DNA of 64,000 bases from the NCBI RefSeq assembly GCF_030409715.1, contig NZ_JAUFQI010000001.1:727001-791000 (forward strand), given 5' to 3'. This document shows positions 35,111 through 43,596 of the stretch, in pieces (position 1 is the first letter of the stretch; each line of letters starts with the position of its first letter). The notes under the pieces were generated by a model. The model saw nothing but the letters and a program-made list of their open reading frames with translations. It did not search any database and was not told where the DNA came from. The DNA is from Reinekea marina. Lineage in GTDB: Bacteria; Pseudomonadota; Gammaproteobacteria; Pseudomonadales; Natronospirillaceae. Position numbers and translations under genes: made by a program.

Positions 35111-37231
35111 ATGATCACGCGTATTCAAGGAAACGCTGAATGCTTGCCAGGGCGCTCCACCCCGTTGGGTGTTCAAGTGACCCATCACGGAGTTAATTTT
35201 GCGGTGCACAGCCCTGAAGCCGAAAAGGTTGAGCTGTGTTTTTTTAATGAACATGATGAACAGATTTTTGCAAAGACAATGCCAGCGCGCACGGGCGATG
35301 TTTGGCATATATTTGTACCAGAAGCAAAGCCTGGGCAACGCTATGGCTATCGGGTTTATGGCGAGTTTAACCCTCAACAGGGGCGTTGGTTTAATCCGCA
35401 TAAGGTGATGATAGATCCATACGCTCAGGAAATAAGTGCGCCCATTCACTATGATAATGCGATGTTGGCCTATCAGATAACGGCGCCCAATCAACTTACT
35501 CTGTGTGAACAAGATAACGCGCATTGTATTCCCAAAGCTATCGTGCCTCGGGATACGTTTTTTCACTGGACGGCTGATAAACCCGATCAAGAATGGCGCG
35601 ATGTCATAATTTATGAAATGCATGTTAAGGGCTTTAGCCAATTAAACGAGGCGGTGCCGGAATCCATTCGTGGTACCTATTTAGGCGTTGCCCACAGCGC
35701 CAGTATTTCGCATTTGAAGAAATTAGGGGTTACTTGCGTTGAGTTGCTACCTTGTTTTGCCTTCATGTCAGAGCCACGATTATCGGAGCTTGGCTTAACC
35801 AATTACTGGGGTTATAACCCAGCTTTATTTTTAGCTCCTGAACCAAGATACGCTAAACAAGACGCGGTTAATGAGTTTAAAGAAATGGTTAATGCGTTGC
35901 ATGAAGCGGGAATCGAAGTCATTTTAGATGTGGTCTATAACCATACCGCTGAAGGAGGCTATTTAGGTCCTTCTATTGCAAATAAAGGGTTGCATGCCAA
36001 AACATTTTATCGACACCAGGCGGGCGATTTTAGCCAATACATTGATAACTCTGGCTGTGGCAATTCCGTCAACTCTGATCACCCTTATAGTTTGCAGCTC
36101 ATTTTAGACAGCATGCGTCATTGGGTCAGTGAATATAAAATAGATGGCTTTCGATTCGATTTGGCGGCTAGCTTAGGTCGAGAATCCGAAGCGTTTTCCA
36201 GCAATGCCGCATTTTTTAAAACCATTCAACAAGACCCAACCTTAGCCCGTGTAAAGTTGATCGCTGAGCCTTGGGATATTGCCCCAGGCGGTTATCAGTT
36301 GGGGCAATTTCCACAGCAGTGGTATGAATGCAACGATCAATTTAGAGATACCGTTCGGCGGTTTTGGAAAGGTGACCTTGGGGAAACAGCGGAGTTTGCT
36401 ACTCGATTAATGGGCTCACATGATGTTTTCCAAAAAGGAGCAGCGCATACCACCTCTTCGATCAATTATGTCACCTATCACGATGGCTTTACGTTGCATG
36501 ATTTAGTGAGTTACAACCAACGTCATAACTTAGCCAATCTAGAGAAAAATAAAGACGGTCATGGAGATAACCTAAGTTGTAACTACGGTGTCGAAGGCGA
36601 AACCGACGATTCTGTAATCAATGCGCTTCGCGCGAAACAAAAACGAAACTTTATCGCCACGTTAATGTTGTCGCAAGGGGCTATCCATCTATTGGGCGGA
36701 GACGAATTAGGGCGAACTCAACAGGGTAATAATAACGCCTATTGCCAGGATAATGAGATCAGTTGGTTTAATTGGGCACGGCGAGATTTAAAATTAGAAG
36801 CCTTTGTTCAGCAGATGATCGCGTTGCGTAAAAGCAGCTATCTATTTAATCGATTGGTGCTCAGTGACCAAGCAAAAGGTGAGTCGCCATTCAGTACCGA
36901 TGAGGTGCATTGGTTACGGTCCGATGGTCATTTTTTAACGCAAGACGATTGGCATGACGTTAATTTACAATGCTTCGGTTTACTTATTTCAAACAGCGTA
37001 AAAAGTATTGAAAGTGATTTAAAGCATTGTGCCGAGTGTTATCTTATTTTGTTTAACGCCAGTGGACAAGACTTGGATTTTCATGTGCCTTCGGCTGGCG
37101 GTATAGAGTGGAACTTGTTATGCGATACTGCTCGTAATAATGGTTTACTGCCTGAAGAAACGCACCCCGCTAAATTACATTACTTAATGCAAGCGCAAAG
37201 TGTGGTGGTATTAGGAAAGGTAAAAAGCTGA
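35111..37231 (+). CDS. glgX: Glycogen debranching enzyme GlgX
   Basis: 706 residues. It hydrolyses alpha-1,6 branches left after phosphorolysis. A CBM48 N-terminal domain (about 15-115, GYRVYGEFNPQQGRWFNPHK) precedes the GH13 isoamylase-type barrel with nucleophile D350 (GFRFDLAASLGRE), acid/base E386 (LIAEPWDIAPGGYQLG) and the YHDGFTLHDLVSYN motif. GGDELGRTQQGNNNAYCQDN is characteristic of GlgX/TreX. It is 23 bases after glgB and presumably co-transcribed; the unit ends at a stem-loop. Confidence 0.95.
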   Translation: MITRIQGNAECLPGRSTPLGVQVTHHGVNFAVHSPEAEKVELCFFNEHDEQIFAKTMPARTGDVWHIFVPEAKPGQRYGYRVYGEFNPQQGRWFNPHKVMIDPYAQEISAPIHYDNAMLAYQITAPNQLTLCEQDNAHCIPKAIVPRDTFFHWTADKPDQEWRDVIIYEMHVKGFSQLNEAVPESIRGTYLGVAHSASISHLKKLGVTCVELLPCFAFMSEPRLSELGLTNYWGYNPALFLAPEPRYAKQDAVNEFKEMVNALHEAGIEVILDVVYNHTAEGGYLGPSIANKGLHAKTFYRHQAGDFSQYIDNSGCGNSVNSDHPYSLQLILDSMRHWVSEYKIDGFRFDLAASLGRESEAFSSNAAFFKTIQQDPTLARVKLIAEPWDIAPGGYQLGQFPQQWYECNDQFRDTVRRFWKGDLGETAEFATRLMGSHDVFQKGAAHTTSSINYVTYHDGFTLHDLVSYNQRHNLANLEKNKDGHGDNLSCNYGVEGETDDSVINALRAKQKRNFIATLMLSQGAIHLLGGDELGRTQQGNNNAYCQDNEISWFNWARRDLKLEAFVQQMIALRKSSYLFNRLVLSDQAKGESPFSTDEVHWLRSDGHFLTQDDWHDVNLQCFGLLISNSVKSIESDLKHCAECYLILFNASGQDLDFHVPSAGGIEWNLLCDTARNNGLLPEETHPAKLHYLMQAQSVVVLGKVKS

Positions 37232-37241
37232 ACATAAAAAG

Positions 37242-37258
37242 GGGCTCCAAAGGAGCCC
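37242..37258. terminator. Terminator after glgX
   Basis: GGGCTCC and GGAGCCC form a perfect 7-bp stem around AAA, 10 bases after the glgX stop. A second stem (GAGGCTT 37288-37294 with AAGCCTC 37307-37313) lies between it and the convergent small gene. Confidence 0.6.
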
Positions 37259-37339
37259 AAAAGATCGAGGAGTACAAAACCTCAAGAGAGGCTTGTTGCT
37301 AGCTGTAAGCCTCCGCTAGCACGAGTACAGCAAATCGAA

Positions 37340-37621
37340 TTAGATTGAGAGTAGAAACTCTTCTCTTGCACCACGCTCTCGTTCAAATGCTTTATCGAAG
37401 AGAGAGGCTTGTTGCTTTGAAATAGGTGTCCAAGTGGCATCCGGCCAGCTTTTTTTCATTTCTTCTAACGCGGGAACGTAAGAAATTTCGCCATCTTTAT
37501 TGATCGCTCCCCATGCAACCATGGTCGATGATTGAATGACTGAAGTTATTACTCCCAGTGACGGACGATAACCAGGATTCTTGCTGATAAACTTAAATAC
37601 TTGGCTCATTGCATTTCCCAT
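37340..37621 (-). CDS. Small hypothetical protein
   Basis: 93 residues from the ATG at 37619-37621, which has AAAAGGAG about 9-10 bases upstream; longer in-frame starts lack a ribosome site. The sequence is soluble, mixed alpha/beta, with MSQVFKFISKNPGYRPSLGV, STMVAWGAINKDGEISYVPA and a charged C-terminus (FDKAFERERGAREEF). No family recognised. It stands alone. A perfect dyad at 37703-37721 lies 82 bases upstream, which suggests regulated expression. Confidence 0.6.
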   Translation of the reverse strand: MGNAMSQVFKFISKNPGYRPSLGVITSVIQSSTMVAWGAINKDGEISYVPALEEMKKSWPDATWTPISKQQASLFDKAFERERGAREEFLLSI

Positions 37622-37702
37622 AACCTGCGCTCCTTTTTTGTTTTTGCCTGTTTGAAAAGGAATATAAGCGGAAGAATCGGCAAGCAACAGGATTATCTGC
37701 AA

Positions 37703-37721
37703 AGTATCATTTTATGATACT
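37703..37721 (-). promoter_or_regulatory. Perfect dyad operator upstream of the small gene
   Basis: AGTATCAT-TTT-ATGATACT is an 8-bp perfect inverted repeat with a 3-base spacer. It is followed on the minus strand by a -10-like GATAAT near 37690-37695. The layout fits a repressor or activator site overlapping the promoter of the gene at 37340-37621. The regulator is unknown. Confidence 0.5.
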
Positions 37722-37796
37722 AAAGGTCGCAACATACTATCTTTTTCTGGATCAAGAGGTGAATCGGCAGGAATTGATCTCAGCCTTGGAAAGGGG

Positions 37797-39056
37797 TTAG
37801 GCTTGTTCTTGAGAGACAGGAAAGGTCAATGTTGCCTGCAAACCGCCTTGAGTCGATTCACTCAAGTCAAGCTGCCCATTTAACCAACGTTCCGCGTAGT
37901 GTTGTACCACGTTAAGGCCGGTACCAAGGTTTTCGTTGGGCTTTGACGTGACAAAAAGCTTGCTGACTTCATTAAGTTGGCTGCTTTCTAAGCCAATACC
38001 GTTATCGTCAATGGTGACAGTGAGTAAACCGCCTTGTGAGGATAATTTAATGGATATTTGGCCGCCCGTAGTACTTTCTAAGCCATGATATAAGGCATTA
38101 CTCATCAACTCCTTTACTAACTGTGTCAGCAGTATTAATGGAATCGTAACCAAAAGCTCAGGCTGATCAGCCTTTACAATGAGTGAATGCGTGGTTTTAT
38201 CAAACAGAGGTTGAAACTGTGATTGCCAATACTTGGCTACCGCGGCGCAGCTCACCGTTTGCCGTTTATCATTCGTAGTGGCGTGAACACGAGCATCAAC
38301 AAAGCGAAAAATACGAGACAATCGATTCGCCGATGATTTAGCTGTATCTAATAAATCTATGTTCGCGGCATCAAACTGTTTAGGTGACAGCAGCGAGATA
38401 AAGTTTACTAAATTTCCAATATAACGAGTACTCATCGGGACGAGGCCGATTAACTTTTCAGCTAATATCATGCTCTCGCTGGAATGTTCGATATGAGTAT
38501 CTAACCGTGCCAGTTTGCTTTGTGTTTCAGGTTGCGGTTGGTCTTTTACCGCTAGCGACTTGAGGGTGCTATTGAGCGTATCTTCAATTTTAGCGCGAAT
38601 AATGAGCTGCCCAAGTACAGTTGAAAAGGTTTCCAGAACTTCAAATTCTTCTTGGCTTATGTCTTTACCATTCACTAAATTATCTACGAACAGCCAACCG
38701 AACAGCTCTTTCTCGGAGCTGACCATCGCTTGTACGTGCCAACCAACCCCTTGGGCTTCCCCCATATCATTGAGAGATTTATTTCGTATTAAGCGAATAC
38801 TCTCGCTTGAATCTAGCATGAGGTGGTCATCGGTAATGGGGTAGCGCAGGCCATGTTCATTTCGAAGCTTTCCATGGGCGTCTATGCCCCAAGTCCCAAC
38901 TTGTTCTTGGGTTTGAGCATCGAAAAGAAGAAACCCTGCTCTATCGAACCCAAGCGTACCCTTAACGGCTTTAATAGACAGCCTGAGCAAATCATCTAAA
39001 TCTTTAGCGTTAGACAGTTGAGCATAAGCTTTATTTAATTTGCGCAAATAGGACAT
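37797..39056 (-). CDS. GAF-domain protein with histidine-kinase-type ATPase domain, atypical
   Basis: 419 residues. The N-terminal GAF-like domain (about 20-160) includes LRLSIKAVKGTLGFDRAGFL and FGWLFVDNLVNG. A helical middle region (about 175-285) follows, then a HATPase_c domain (about 300-415) with N-box KELMSNALYHG, G1 DDNGIGLES and G2 GTGLNVVQHYAERW. The usual HisKA H-box (HExxxPL) is not seen in the middle region; THIEHSSES is the only candidate. It could be a non-canonical kinase or an ATP-binding signalling protein. It is a soluble cytoplasmic protein, divergent from a CheW-like gene. Confidence 0.75.
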   Translation of the reverse strand: MSYLRKLNKAYAQLSNAKDLDDLLRLSIKAVKGTLGFDRAGFLLFDAQTQEQVGTWGIDAHGKLRNEHGLRYPITDDHLMLDSSESIRLIRNKSLNDMGEAQGVGWHVQAMVSSEKELFGWLFVDNLVNGKDISQEEFEVLETFSTVLGQLIIRAKIEDTLNSTLKSLAVKDQPQPETQSKLARLDTHIEHSSESMILAEKLIGLVPMSTRYIGNLVNFISLLSPKQFDAANIDLLDTAKSSANRLSRIFRFVDARVHATTNDKRQTVSCAAVAKYWQSQFQPLFDKTTHSLIVKADQPELLVTIPLILLTQLVKELMSNALYHGLESTTGGQISIKLSSQGGLLTVTIDDNGIGLESSQLNEVSKLFVTSKPNENLGTGLNVVQHYAERWLNGQLDLSESTQGGLQATLTFPVSQEQA

Positions 39057-39192
39057 AAACTTTTATACGCCTTAGCCGATAAACCAGTTAATAAAGATGG
39101 AGTGTGCTGGCTCTGACAATTGTGACCAGCAAGTTGCCAATGTGCCGACACTTTACTACGCTTTGAATCAATATCACAGTAAGGGGTTTCGA

Positions 39193-39639
39193 ATGTCTAC
39201 AACCGAAATGTGGGTCGTTGTTCAACTCAACGGCGAGCCGTTGGCGTTTCCGGCTACGTTGATTAAAGAAGTCGTTCCATGGCAGCCGTTAAGCCCTGTA
39301 CCAAGCCATGCGGTCGGCGTAATGGGGCTTATTAGCCTACGAGGTGAAACCTTAGCCGTAATCGATGTGTTGCAAATGCAAGGCAACGAAGGCATTGCTG
39401 AACCCAGTTTTATGCTGGTTCTCGATTTCCCGGAGTCTAGAGTTGGCATGGCCGTCGATAAAGTAGAAGGGGTGCATTACTTTAACATTGAAGAAATGGA
39501 CACCAATATGGCCGGTGGCTATGTTCAGGGCACCGTTACCCGAGAAGATAGACTCTACCAATTGGTAAATTCTGTCGCTCTTGAGCAAATGATGGCGCAA
39601 TTCACCGACGTTGCAACCCTAGCCAACGGCAGCTATTAA
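39193..39639 (+). CDS. CheW-like chemotaxis adaptor
   Basis: 148 residues from the ATG at 39193 (AAGGGG about 8 bases upstream). It is a single CheW domain: PLAFPATLIKEVVPWQPLSP, then VMGLISLRGETLAVIDVLQM and VDKVEGVHYFNIEE. CheW-type proteins couple receptors to CheA or, as stand-alone adaptors, modulate other signalling complexes. No cheA lies nearby, so this is an orphan CheW. It is divergent from the GAF/HATPase gene. Confidence 0.85.
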   Translation: MSTTEMWVVVQLNGEPLAFPATLIKEVVPWQPLSPVPSHAVGVMGLISLRGETLAVIDVLQMQGNEGIAEPSFMLVLDFPESRVGMAVDKVEGVHYFNIEEMDTNMAGGYVQGTVTREDRLYQLVNSVALEQMMAQFTDVATLANGSY

Positions 39640-39700
39640 CTACCCAGCATGAGCGTTGGTTCGTTATTTATTTAGAAACTCGGTAAAACACGAACCAATC

Positions 39701-39725
39701 TGCACGTTGTTTGCACATTTGTGCG
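39701..39725 (+). promoter_or_regulatory. Regulator box upstream of the sensor kinase gene
   Basis: It contains TGCAC twice, 11 bases apart (39701-39705 and 39712-39716), and TTGTTTGCAC followed by ATTTGTGCG (39707-39725). A near-identical TTGTTTGCAC-CTTGTGCG is at 41860-41877 before the Spy-like gene. Direct repeats at 11-bp spacing are typical of OmpR-family regulators, so this is probably the binding site of the response regulator encoded at 41150. Confidence 0.55.
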
Positions 39726-39764
39726 TTAAACTTGGCGCACTTCTATTTTCCTAATGGGTTGATT

Positions 39765-41147
39765 GTGTTTTATTCACTTCGAACCAAGTTGTTTCTTAGT
39801 ATTTTATTTATTAATACGCTGCTAATTGCAACCGTACTGTGGTTGAACAGTACAAGCTTTAACCAAAACTTCGCTGACTACGTTAATAAGCAAGAGGCAA
39901 GGCGATTACAGCCGTTGCTAGAATCTCTGGCGGCATATAATCAGCGTAATCAAGGCTGGCAAGCGCTGCAAAACAACCCTAAGCAATGGGTTGCTTTAAT
40001 TAACCTGAGCTATCCAACACTCATGAATGATCGTCGCCGCTTTAGTCCTCGGCCGCCATACTTAGAAAGGCTGCTGCTGAAATCAGAACAGGGTGAGTTA
40101 ATTGTGGGCCGAGAAGACCCAAACAAACGCTTTGTATGGGTTCCGATCACTAATGATGCATCGGACACCCTTGGTTACATCGGGTACCAGCCGAATGAGC
40201 GTCTCGATGCACAAGTCGACAATATCTTCCGGGCCCAATATAAAGAGCAAATACGCTGGATCGCCGTTGCACTATTAATAACCTCGGCGGTGTTCGCCAT
40301 TTTTATCTCAGGTGTCATTGCACGTCCACTTCGTAAAGTGTCCACCGCGTTAGCCGAAATGGCGGCGGGGAATTATCATCAAACAATCACTCACAATAGC
40401 CAAGATGAATTAGGGCAGTTAGCACAAGATGTGAAGCAGCTGGCGGACACGCTACAAGAGAATCAAAAGTCTCGCTCGCAATGGGTTACCGACATCGCCC
40501 ATGAATTAAGAACCCCAATTGCCGTGTTGCTTGCCGACATAGAGTCTGCCCAAGATGGCATACGCGAAACCAACGAAGATTGGCTTAAAAGCCTACAATG
40601 GCAAGCCGAGCGTATGGGGCGCTTGGTGAATGACTTAAATGAGCTGTCGGGCTCTGAGGTTGGCGCTTTGCAATACAAAAAAGCACCGGTCGATTTAAAA
40701 CAACTTATGTTTGCCAGCCTGGAGCAATATAGCTCTCGGCTAAACGAGTCGAACATTAAACTGAGCATGAGCACAAAAGGAAAAAATTTCTTAGCGTTTA
40801 TTGATGAGCAACGTATTGAGCAATTGTTTTCTAATTTAATGCAAAATACATTGCGCTACACCGACTCACCTGGCCAGTTGTCGCTCCAGTTGTTAGAACA
40901 AGACTCGATGCTATTGCTGACATGGTCGGACTCTAGCCCGGGCGTTGCAGAGACTGAATTCCCTAAGTTGTTTGATCGGCTTTACCGCGTCGATAGTTCT
41001 AGAAACCGAAAGACCGGTGGGTCTGGCTTAGGTTTGGCCATTGTGAAAAATATTGTTCATGCGCATCAAGGTACGGTGGTTGCCAAAAGTAGTGAATTGG
41101 GTGGTGTAACGATAGAGTTAACCCTACCTAAAGCTATTCAGGAGTAG
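39765..41147 (+). CDS. Sensor histidine kinase (BaeS/CpxA-like)
   Basis: About 460 residues from a GTG at 39765. Earlier in-frame starts run into the regulatory box and would add a non-typical leader; a TTG at 39759 is an alternative. An N-terminal helix (about 6-26) and a second (about 165-185) bracket a periplasmic domain of about 135 residues. HAMP (about 187-240), HisKA with QWVTDIAHELRTPIAVLLAD and HATPase with FSNLMQNTLRYTDSPG and TGGSGLGLAIVKNIV follow. The H-box, N-box and G-boxes are intact. It overlaps or abuts the response regulator gene, and a Spy-like gene follows, as in envelope-stress systems. Confidence 0.88.
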   Translation: MFYSLRTKLFLSILFINTLLIATVLWLNSTSFNQNFADYVNKQEARRLQPLLESLAAYNQRNQGWQALQNNPKQWVALINLSYPTLMNDRRRFSPRPPYLERLLLKSEQGELIVGREDPNKRFVWVPITNDASDTLGYIGYQPNERLDAQVDNIFRAQYKEQIRWIAVALLITSAVFAIFISGVIARPLRKVSTALAEMAAGNYHQTITHNSQDELGQLAQDVKQLADTLQENQKSRSQWVTDIAHELRTPIAVLLADIESAQDGIRETNEDWLKSLQWQAERMGRLVNDLNELSGSEVGALQYKKAPVDLKQLMFASLEQYSSRLNESNIKLSMSTKGKNFLAFIDEQRIEQLFSNLMQNTLRYTDSPGQLSLQLLEQDSMLLLTWSDSSPGVAETEFPKLFDRLYRVDSSRNRKTGGSGLGLAIVKNIVHAHQGTVVAKSSELGGVTIELTLPKAIQE

Positions 41148-41149
41148 TG

Positions 41150-41824
41150 ATGGCACAAATACTCATTGTTGAAGATGAAGAGCGGTTAGCCGCTTTAGAG
41201 CGAGATTATTTTAAACAGGCGCATTATGATGTCGTTGTGCAGCACCGTGGTGATGATGCTGAGCAGTGGTTAAAGCACAATCAGCCTGATCTAATTGTGC
41301 TTGATTTAATGCTACCTGGGCTGGATGGCATTAGCCTGTGTAAAAAAATACGGGCCAATTCAAGCGTCCCTATCATCATGACGACGGCAAAGGTCGAAGA
41401 AATTGATCGTCTGCTCGGGCTTGAATTGGGCGCAGATGATTATCTGTGTAAACCTTTCTCATTAAGAGAGCTGGTGGCTCGCACGAAGGTGATTTTAAAA
41501 CGAGTTCAACCCAATGAGATAGAACCCCCTCCTAAAACCAAACTGTGGCTCAATACGCAAACAGCACAGGTGAGTTTTGCTGAAAAAGCCAGTGAGCTCA
41601 CTATTGTTGAGTTGAATTTATTGAGTGCATTAATGGACCGAAGCGGTCATATTTTATCTCGTGATCAACTGATCGATCGAATATACAAAGATCAACGGGT
41701 TGTCAGTGATCGAACCATAGATAGCCACATTAAAAAACTTCGCAAAAAACTCAATGAATTAGACCCTGAACACGATTACATTCACTCCGTATATGGAGCC
41801 GGGTATCGGTTTGATCCAAAGTAA
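41150..41824 (+). CDS. OmpR-family response regulator (BaeR-like)
   Basis: 224 residues from the ATG at 41150, with GGAG 5 bases upstream; a GTG one codon earlier shares its first base with the kinase stop. The receiver domain (about 1-115) has D8/D9 acidic pocket residues (VEDEE), phosphoacceptor D52 (IVLDLMLPG) and K in YLCKPFS. A winged-helix DNA-binding domain (about 130-224) has SDRTIDSHIKKLRKKL and the C-terminal HSVYGAGYRF. Partner of the kinase just upstream. The predicted box occurs both before the kinase gene and before the downstream Spy-like gene. Confidence 0.92.
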   Translation: MAQILIVEDEERLAALERDYFKQAHYDVVVQHRGDDAEQWLKHNQPDLIVLDLMLPGLDGISLCKKIRANSSVPIIMTTAKVEEIDRLLGLELGADDYLCKPFSLRELVARTKVILKRVQPNEIEPPPKTKLWLNTQTAQVSFAEKASELTIVELNLLSALMDRSGHILSRDQLIDRIYKDQRVVSDRTIDSHIKKLRKKLNELDPEHDYIHSVYGAGYRFDPK

Positions 41825-41841
41825 TTGTCATTAAAGTGTCA

Positions 41842-41877
41842 TTGCACATTTCCTCCATATTGTTTGCACCTTGTGCG
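41842..41877 (+). promoter_or_regulatory. Regulator box upstream of the Spy-like gene
   Basis: TTGCAC occurs twice, 22 bases apart (41842-41847 and 41864-41869). The second is part of TTGTTTGCAC-CTTGTGCG, the same word found before the sensor kinase gene. The box lies 75-110 bases upstream of the Spy-like start and could also overlap a -35 region. Confidence 0.55.
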
Positions 41878-41951
41878 AATAAAGTATCTTCCAAGCAATA
41901 CGAAGATTCCCCTCTTCAATGCTGATACAACCTAAACTTGGAGATACAACG

Positions 41952-42407
41952 ATGACAAAAAAACTACTTGCAGGGTTATTAACCGTAACCATGTTAACTA
42001 CCGCAGGCCTTTCGATGGCTAACAGTGGAAGCGCAGACCAAAACGGTGACAAGCGTGCCAAGCATTCGCAAATGCTAGGTAAAACGGTCAAGTTAGATTA
42101 TATATTCGGTCAGTTAAATTTAACCGAAGAAACGCAAGCCAGTGTTACAGAGGTGCTTAAAACCTTTCAAGAATCTCAACGTGAGCTTATGAAAGCACAG
42201 CGTGAAGCAATGAAAGAGAGCGATAGTAAGCAAAGCCAAGAAGAAATGGCCGCGCTTCGTGAAGCCAAAAAGGCCGAGTTAAGAATCGCATTAACCGATC
42301 AATTAAACACTGTATTATCGCCAGAGCAATCTGAAGCGTTAGTTGATTACCTCGAAGCACATTCGAACCCAGCAAAGTTCGCCAAACAGCGACATAAAAA
42401 GCAATAA
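41952..42407 (+). CDS. Spy/CpxP-like periplasmic protein
   Basis: 151 residues from the ATG at 41952 (GGAG 8 bases upstream; an in-frame ATG further upstream lacks it). A signal peptide (LLAGLLTVTMLTTAGLSMA) is followed by an all-helical, highly charged mature part with two LTxxQ-type motifs, LNLTEETQASV and LSPEQSEALV. This is the Spy/CpxP signature of ATP-independent periplasmic chaperones or envelope-stress feedback proteins. It follows a two-component system and shares its promoter box, so it is likely a target. A strong terminator follows. Confidence 0.75.
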   Translation: MTKKLLAGLLTVTMLTTAGLSMANSGSADQNGDKRAKHSQMLGKTVKLDYIFGQLNLTEETQASVTEVLKTFQESQRELMKAQREAMKESDSKQSQEEMAALREAKKAELRIALTDQLNTVLSPEQSEALVDYLEAHSNPAKFAKQRHKKQ

Positions 42408-42423
42408 AACATTCTACCTAGTT

Positions 42424-42449
42424 AAAAGCGCCTCTGTGGCGCTTTTTTT
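42424..42449 (+). terminator. Intrinsic terminator after the Spy-like gene
   Basis: AAAAGCGCC and GGCGCTTTT pair around TCTGT and run into a T-tract up to 42449: a textbook Rho-independent terminator. Confidence 0.9.
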
Positions 42450-42535
42450 CATTCTGATAAATTACCGCTCATCATCTGCGCGTTTTGGTCGATTACCCTA
42501 TATAATGGTTATTCACATCTCATTTGGAGCTATTT

Positions 42536-43429
42536 GTGACGTCTAAAGCCAACTATTCTCAGGGGTTGCTGCTGTTTAGCTTAAAGAATAAGCGTCAATT
42601 TGCACTTGGAACCTTAAAAATTCGGGAGCTTGTGCCTTATCGGCCAGTGACACCTCTCATGAACTCGGCACCAGGAATAAAAGGGGCGCTCACCATTCGC
42701 GACCAGACGATTTCGGTCGTGGATATGGCTGAGGTCATCGGTTTAGGTGCCCTAACAGAAAGCCAGCTCAAAAGTGCCTACATTGTGGTGACCGATTGTC
42801 AGCGTAAGGTTGTTGGATTTATCGTCAGCGAGATAGAAAAAATCGTCGAAACGAACTGGCGAGCCATAAAACAGCCCGATGCGTTGTTGGGTAAAAATGT
42901 CTTTATTACCGGCACCGTCGAAGTGGAAGATAAGCTGGTTCAGTTAATGGATGTTGAACTGTTACTGAATAAAATTTACCCACCAGATCCGCAAGCGGCG
43001 ATGGCCGTTGTGACTGATATTCAACGGGAAAAATTAAAACCGATGAACATCTTAGTCGTTGACGACTCAGCAACCGCTCGACGGCAATTGACCGATGTAC
43101 TGAGCCTGCTGAATGTACCTTTCCATGTCACGAATGATGGCCAAAAAGCACTCGATTACATGAATACACAGGCCGCGGTAGGTCACCCCGTAAATTTATT
43201 GGTATCCGATATCGAAATGCCAGGTTTAGACGGGTATGAATTGGCTTTCGAAGTGCGCAGTACACAAGCATTGGCCGAGGCTTATATTATTTTGCACTCA
43301 TCGCTGTCGAGTTCAATTAGTGTCAGCCAGGCAACCCAAGTAGGTGCGAATGAAGCATTGACTAAATTTGATGCGCAGGAGCTGGTGCTCTCTTTGATGC
43401 GTGGCGTAGAATTTTTTCAGAACAATTAG
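42536..43429 (+). CDS. cheV: Chemotaxis protein CheV (CheW-receiver fusion)
   Basis: 297 residues from a GTG at 42536 with TTGGAG about 6 bases upstream; an in-frame TTG four codons earlier overlaps that site. The CheW domain (about 8-155) has FALGTLKIRELVPYRPVTP and GIKGALTIRDQTISVVDMAE. The receiver domain (about 170-295) has ILVVDDSATARRQLTD and phosphoacceptor in LLVSDIEMPGLDGYEL; the usual Lys is in EALTKFDAQEL. CheV couples chemoreceptors to CheA and adapts by phosphorylation. A -10-like TATAAT lies at 42501-42506. It is an orphan with respect to other che genes. Confidence 0.92.
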   Translation: MTSKANYSQGLLLFSLKNKRQFALGTLKIRELVPYRPVTPLMNSAPGIKGALTIRDQTISVVDMAEVIGLGALTESQLKSAYIVVTDCQRKVVGFIVSEIEKIVETNWRAIKQPDALLGKNVFITGTVEVEDKLVQLMDVELLLNKIYPPDPQAAMAVVTDIQREKLKPMNILVVDDSATARRQLTDVLSLLNVPFHVTNDGQKALDYMNTQAAVGHPVNLLVSDIEMPGLDGYELAFEVRSTQALAEAYIILHSSLSSSISVSQATQVGANEALTKFDAQELVLSLMRGVEFFQNN

Positions 43430-43596
43430 CGAATAAATCCCATATTTGTGTGTAAGAGTTCGCCATTGAAAGCAAGTGGTGAACTTTATGATTTTAATGA
43501 TCAAAAAAACCACTAAAGAATAAATGTCCTTTAGGTTTATCAATGTTGGCGCTGGGTTACATTGCCGCGACAACAACAATAACCATAGGACACGCC

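Noticed and set aside
35084..35641. 185-codon minus-strand open frame inside glgX
   Set aside because: It is antisense to conserved GlgX sequence with clear CBM48 coding, so it is a shadow frame.
39711..39764. Earlier start of the sensor kinase
   Set aside because: The added leader is encoded by the regulatory box and lacks a ribosome site.
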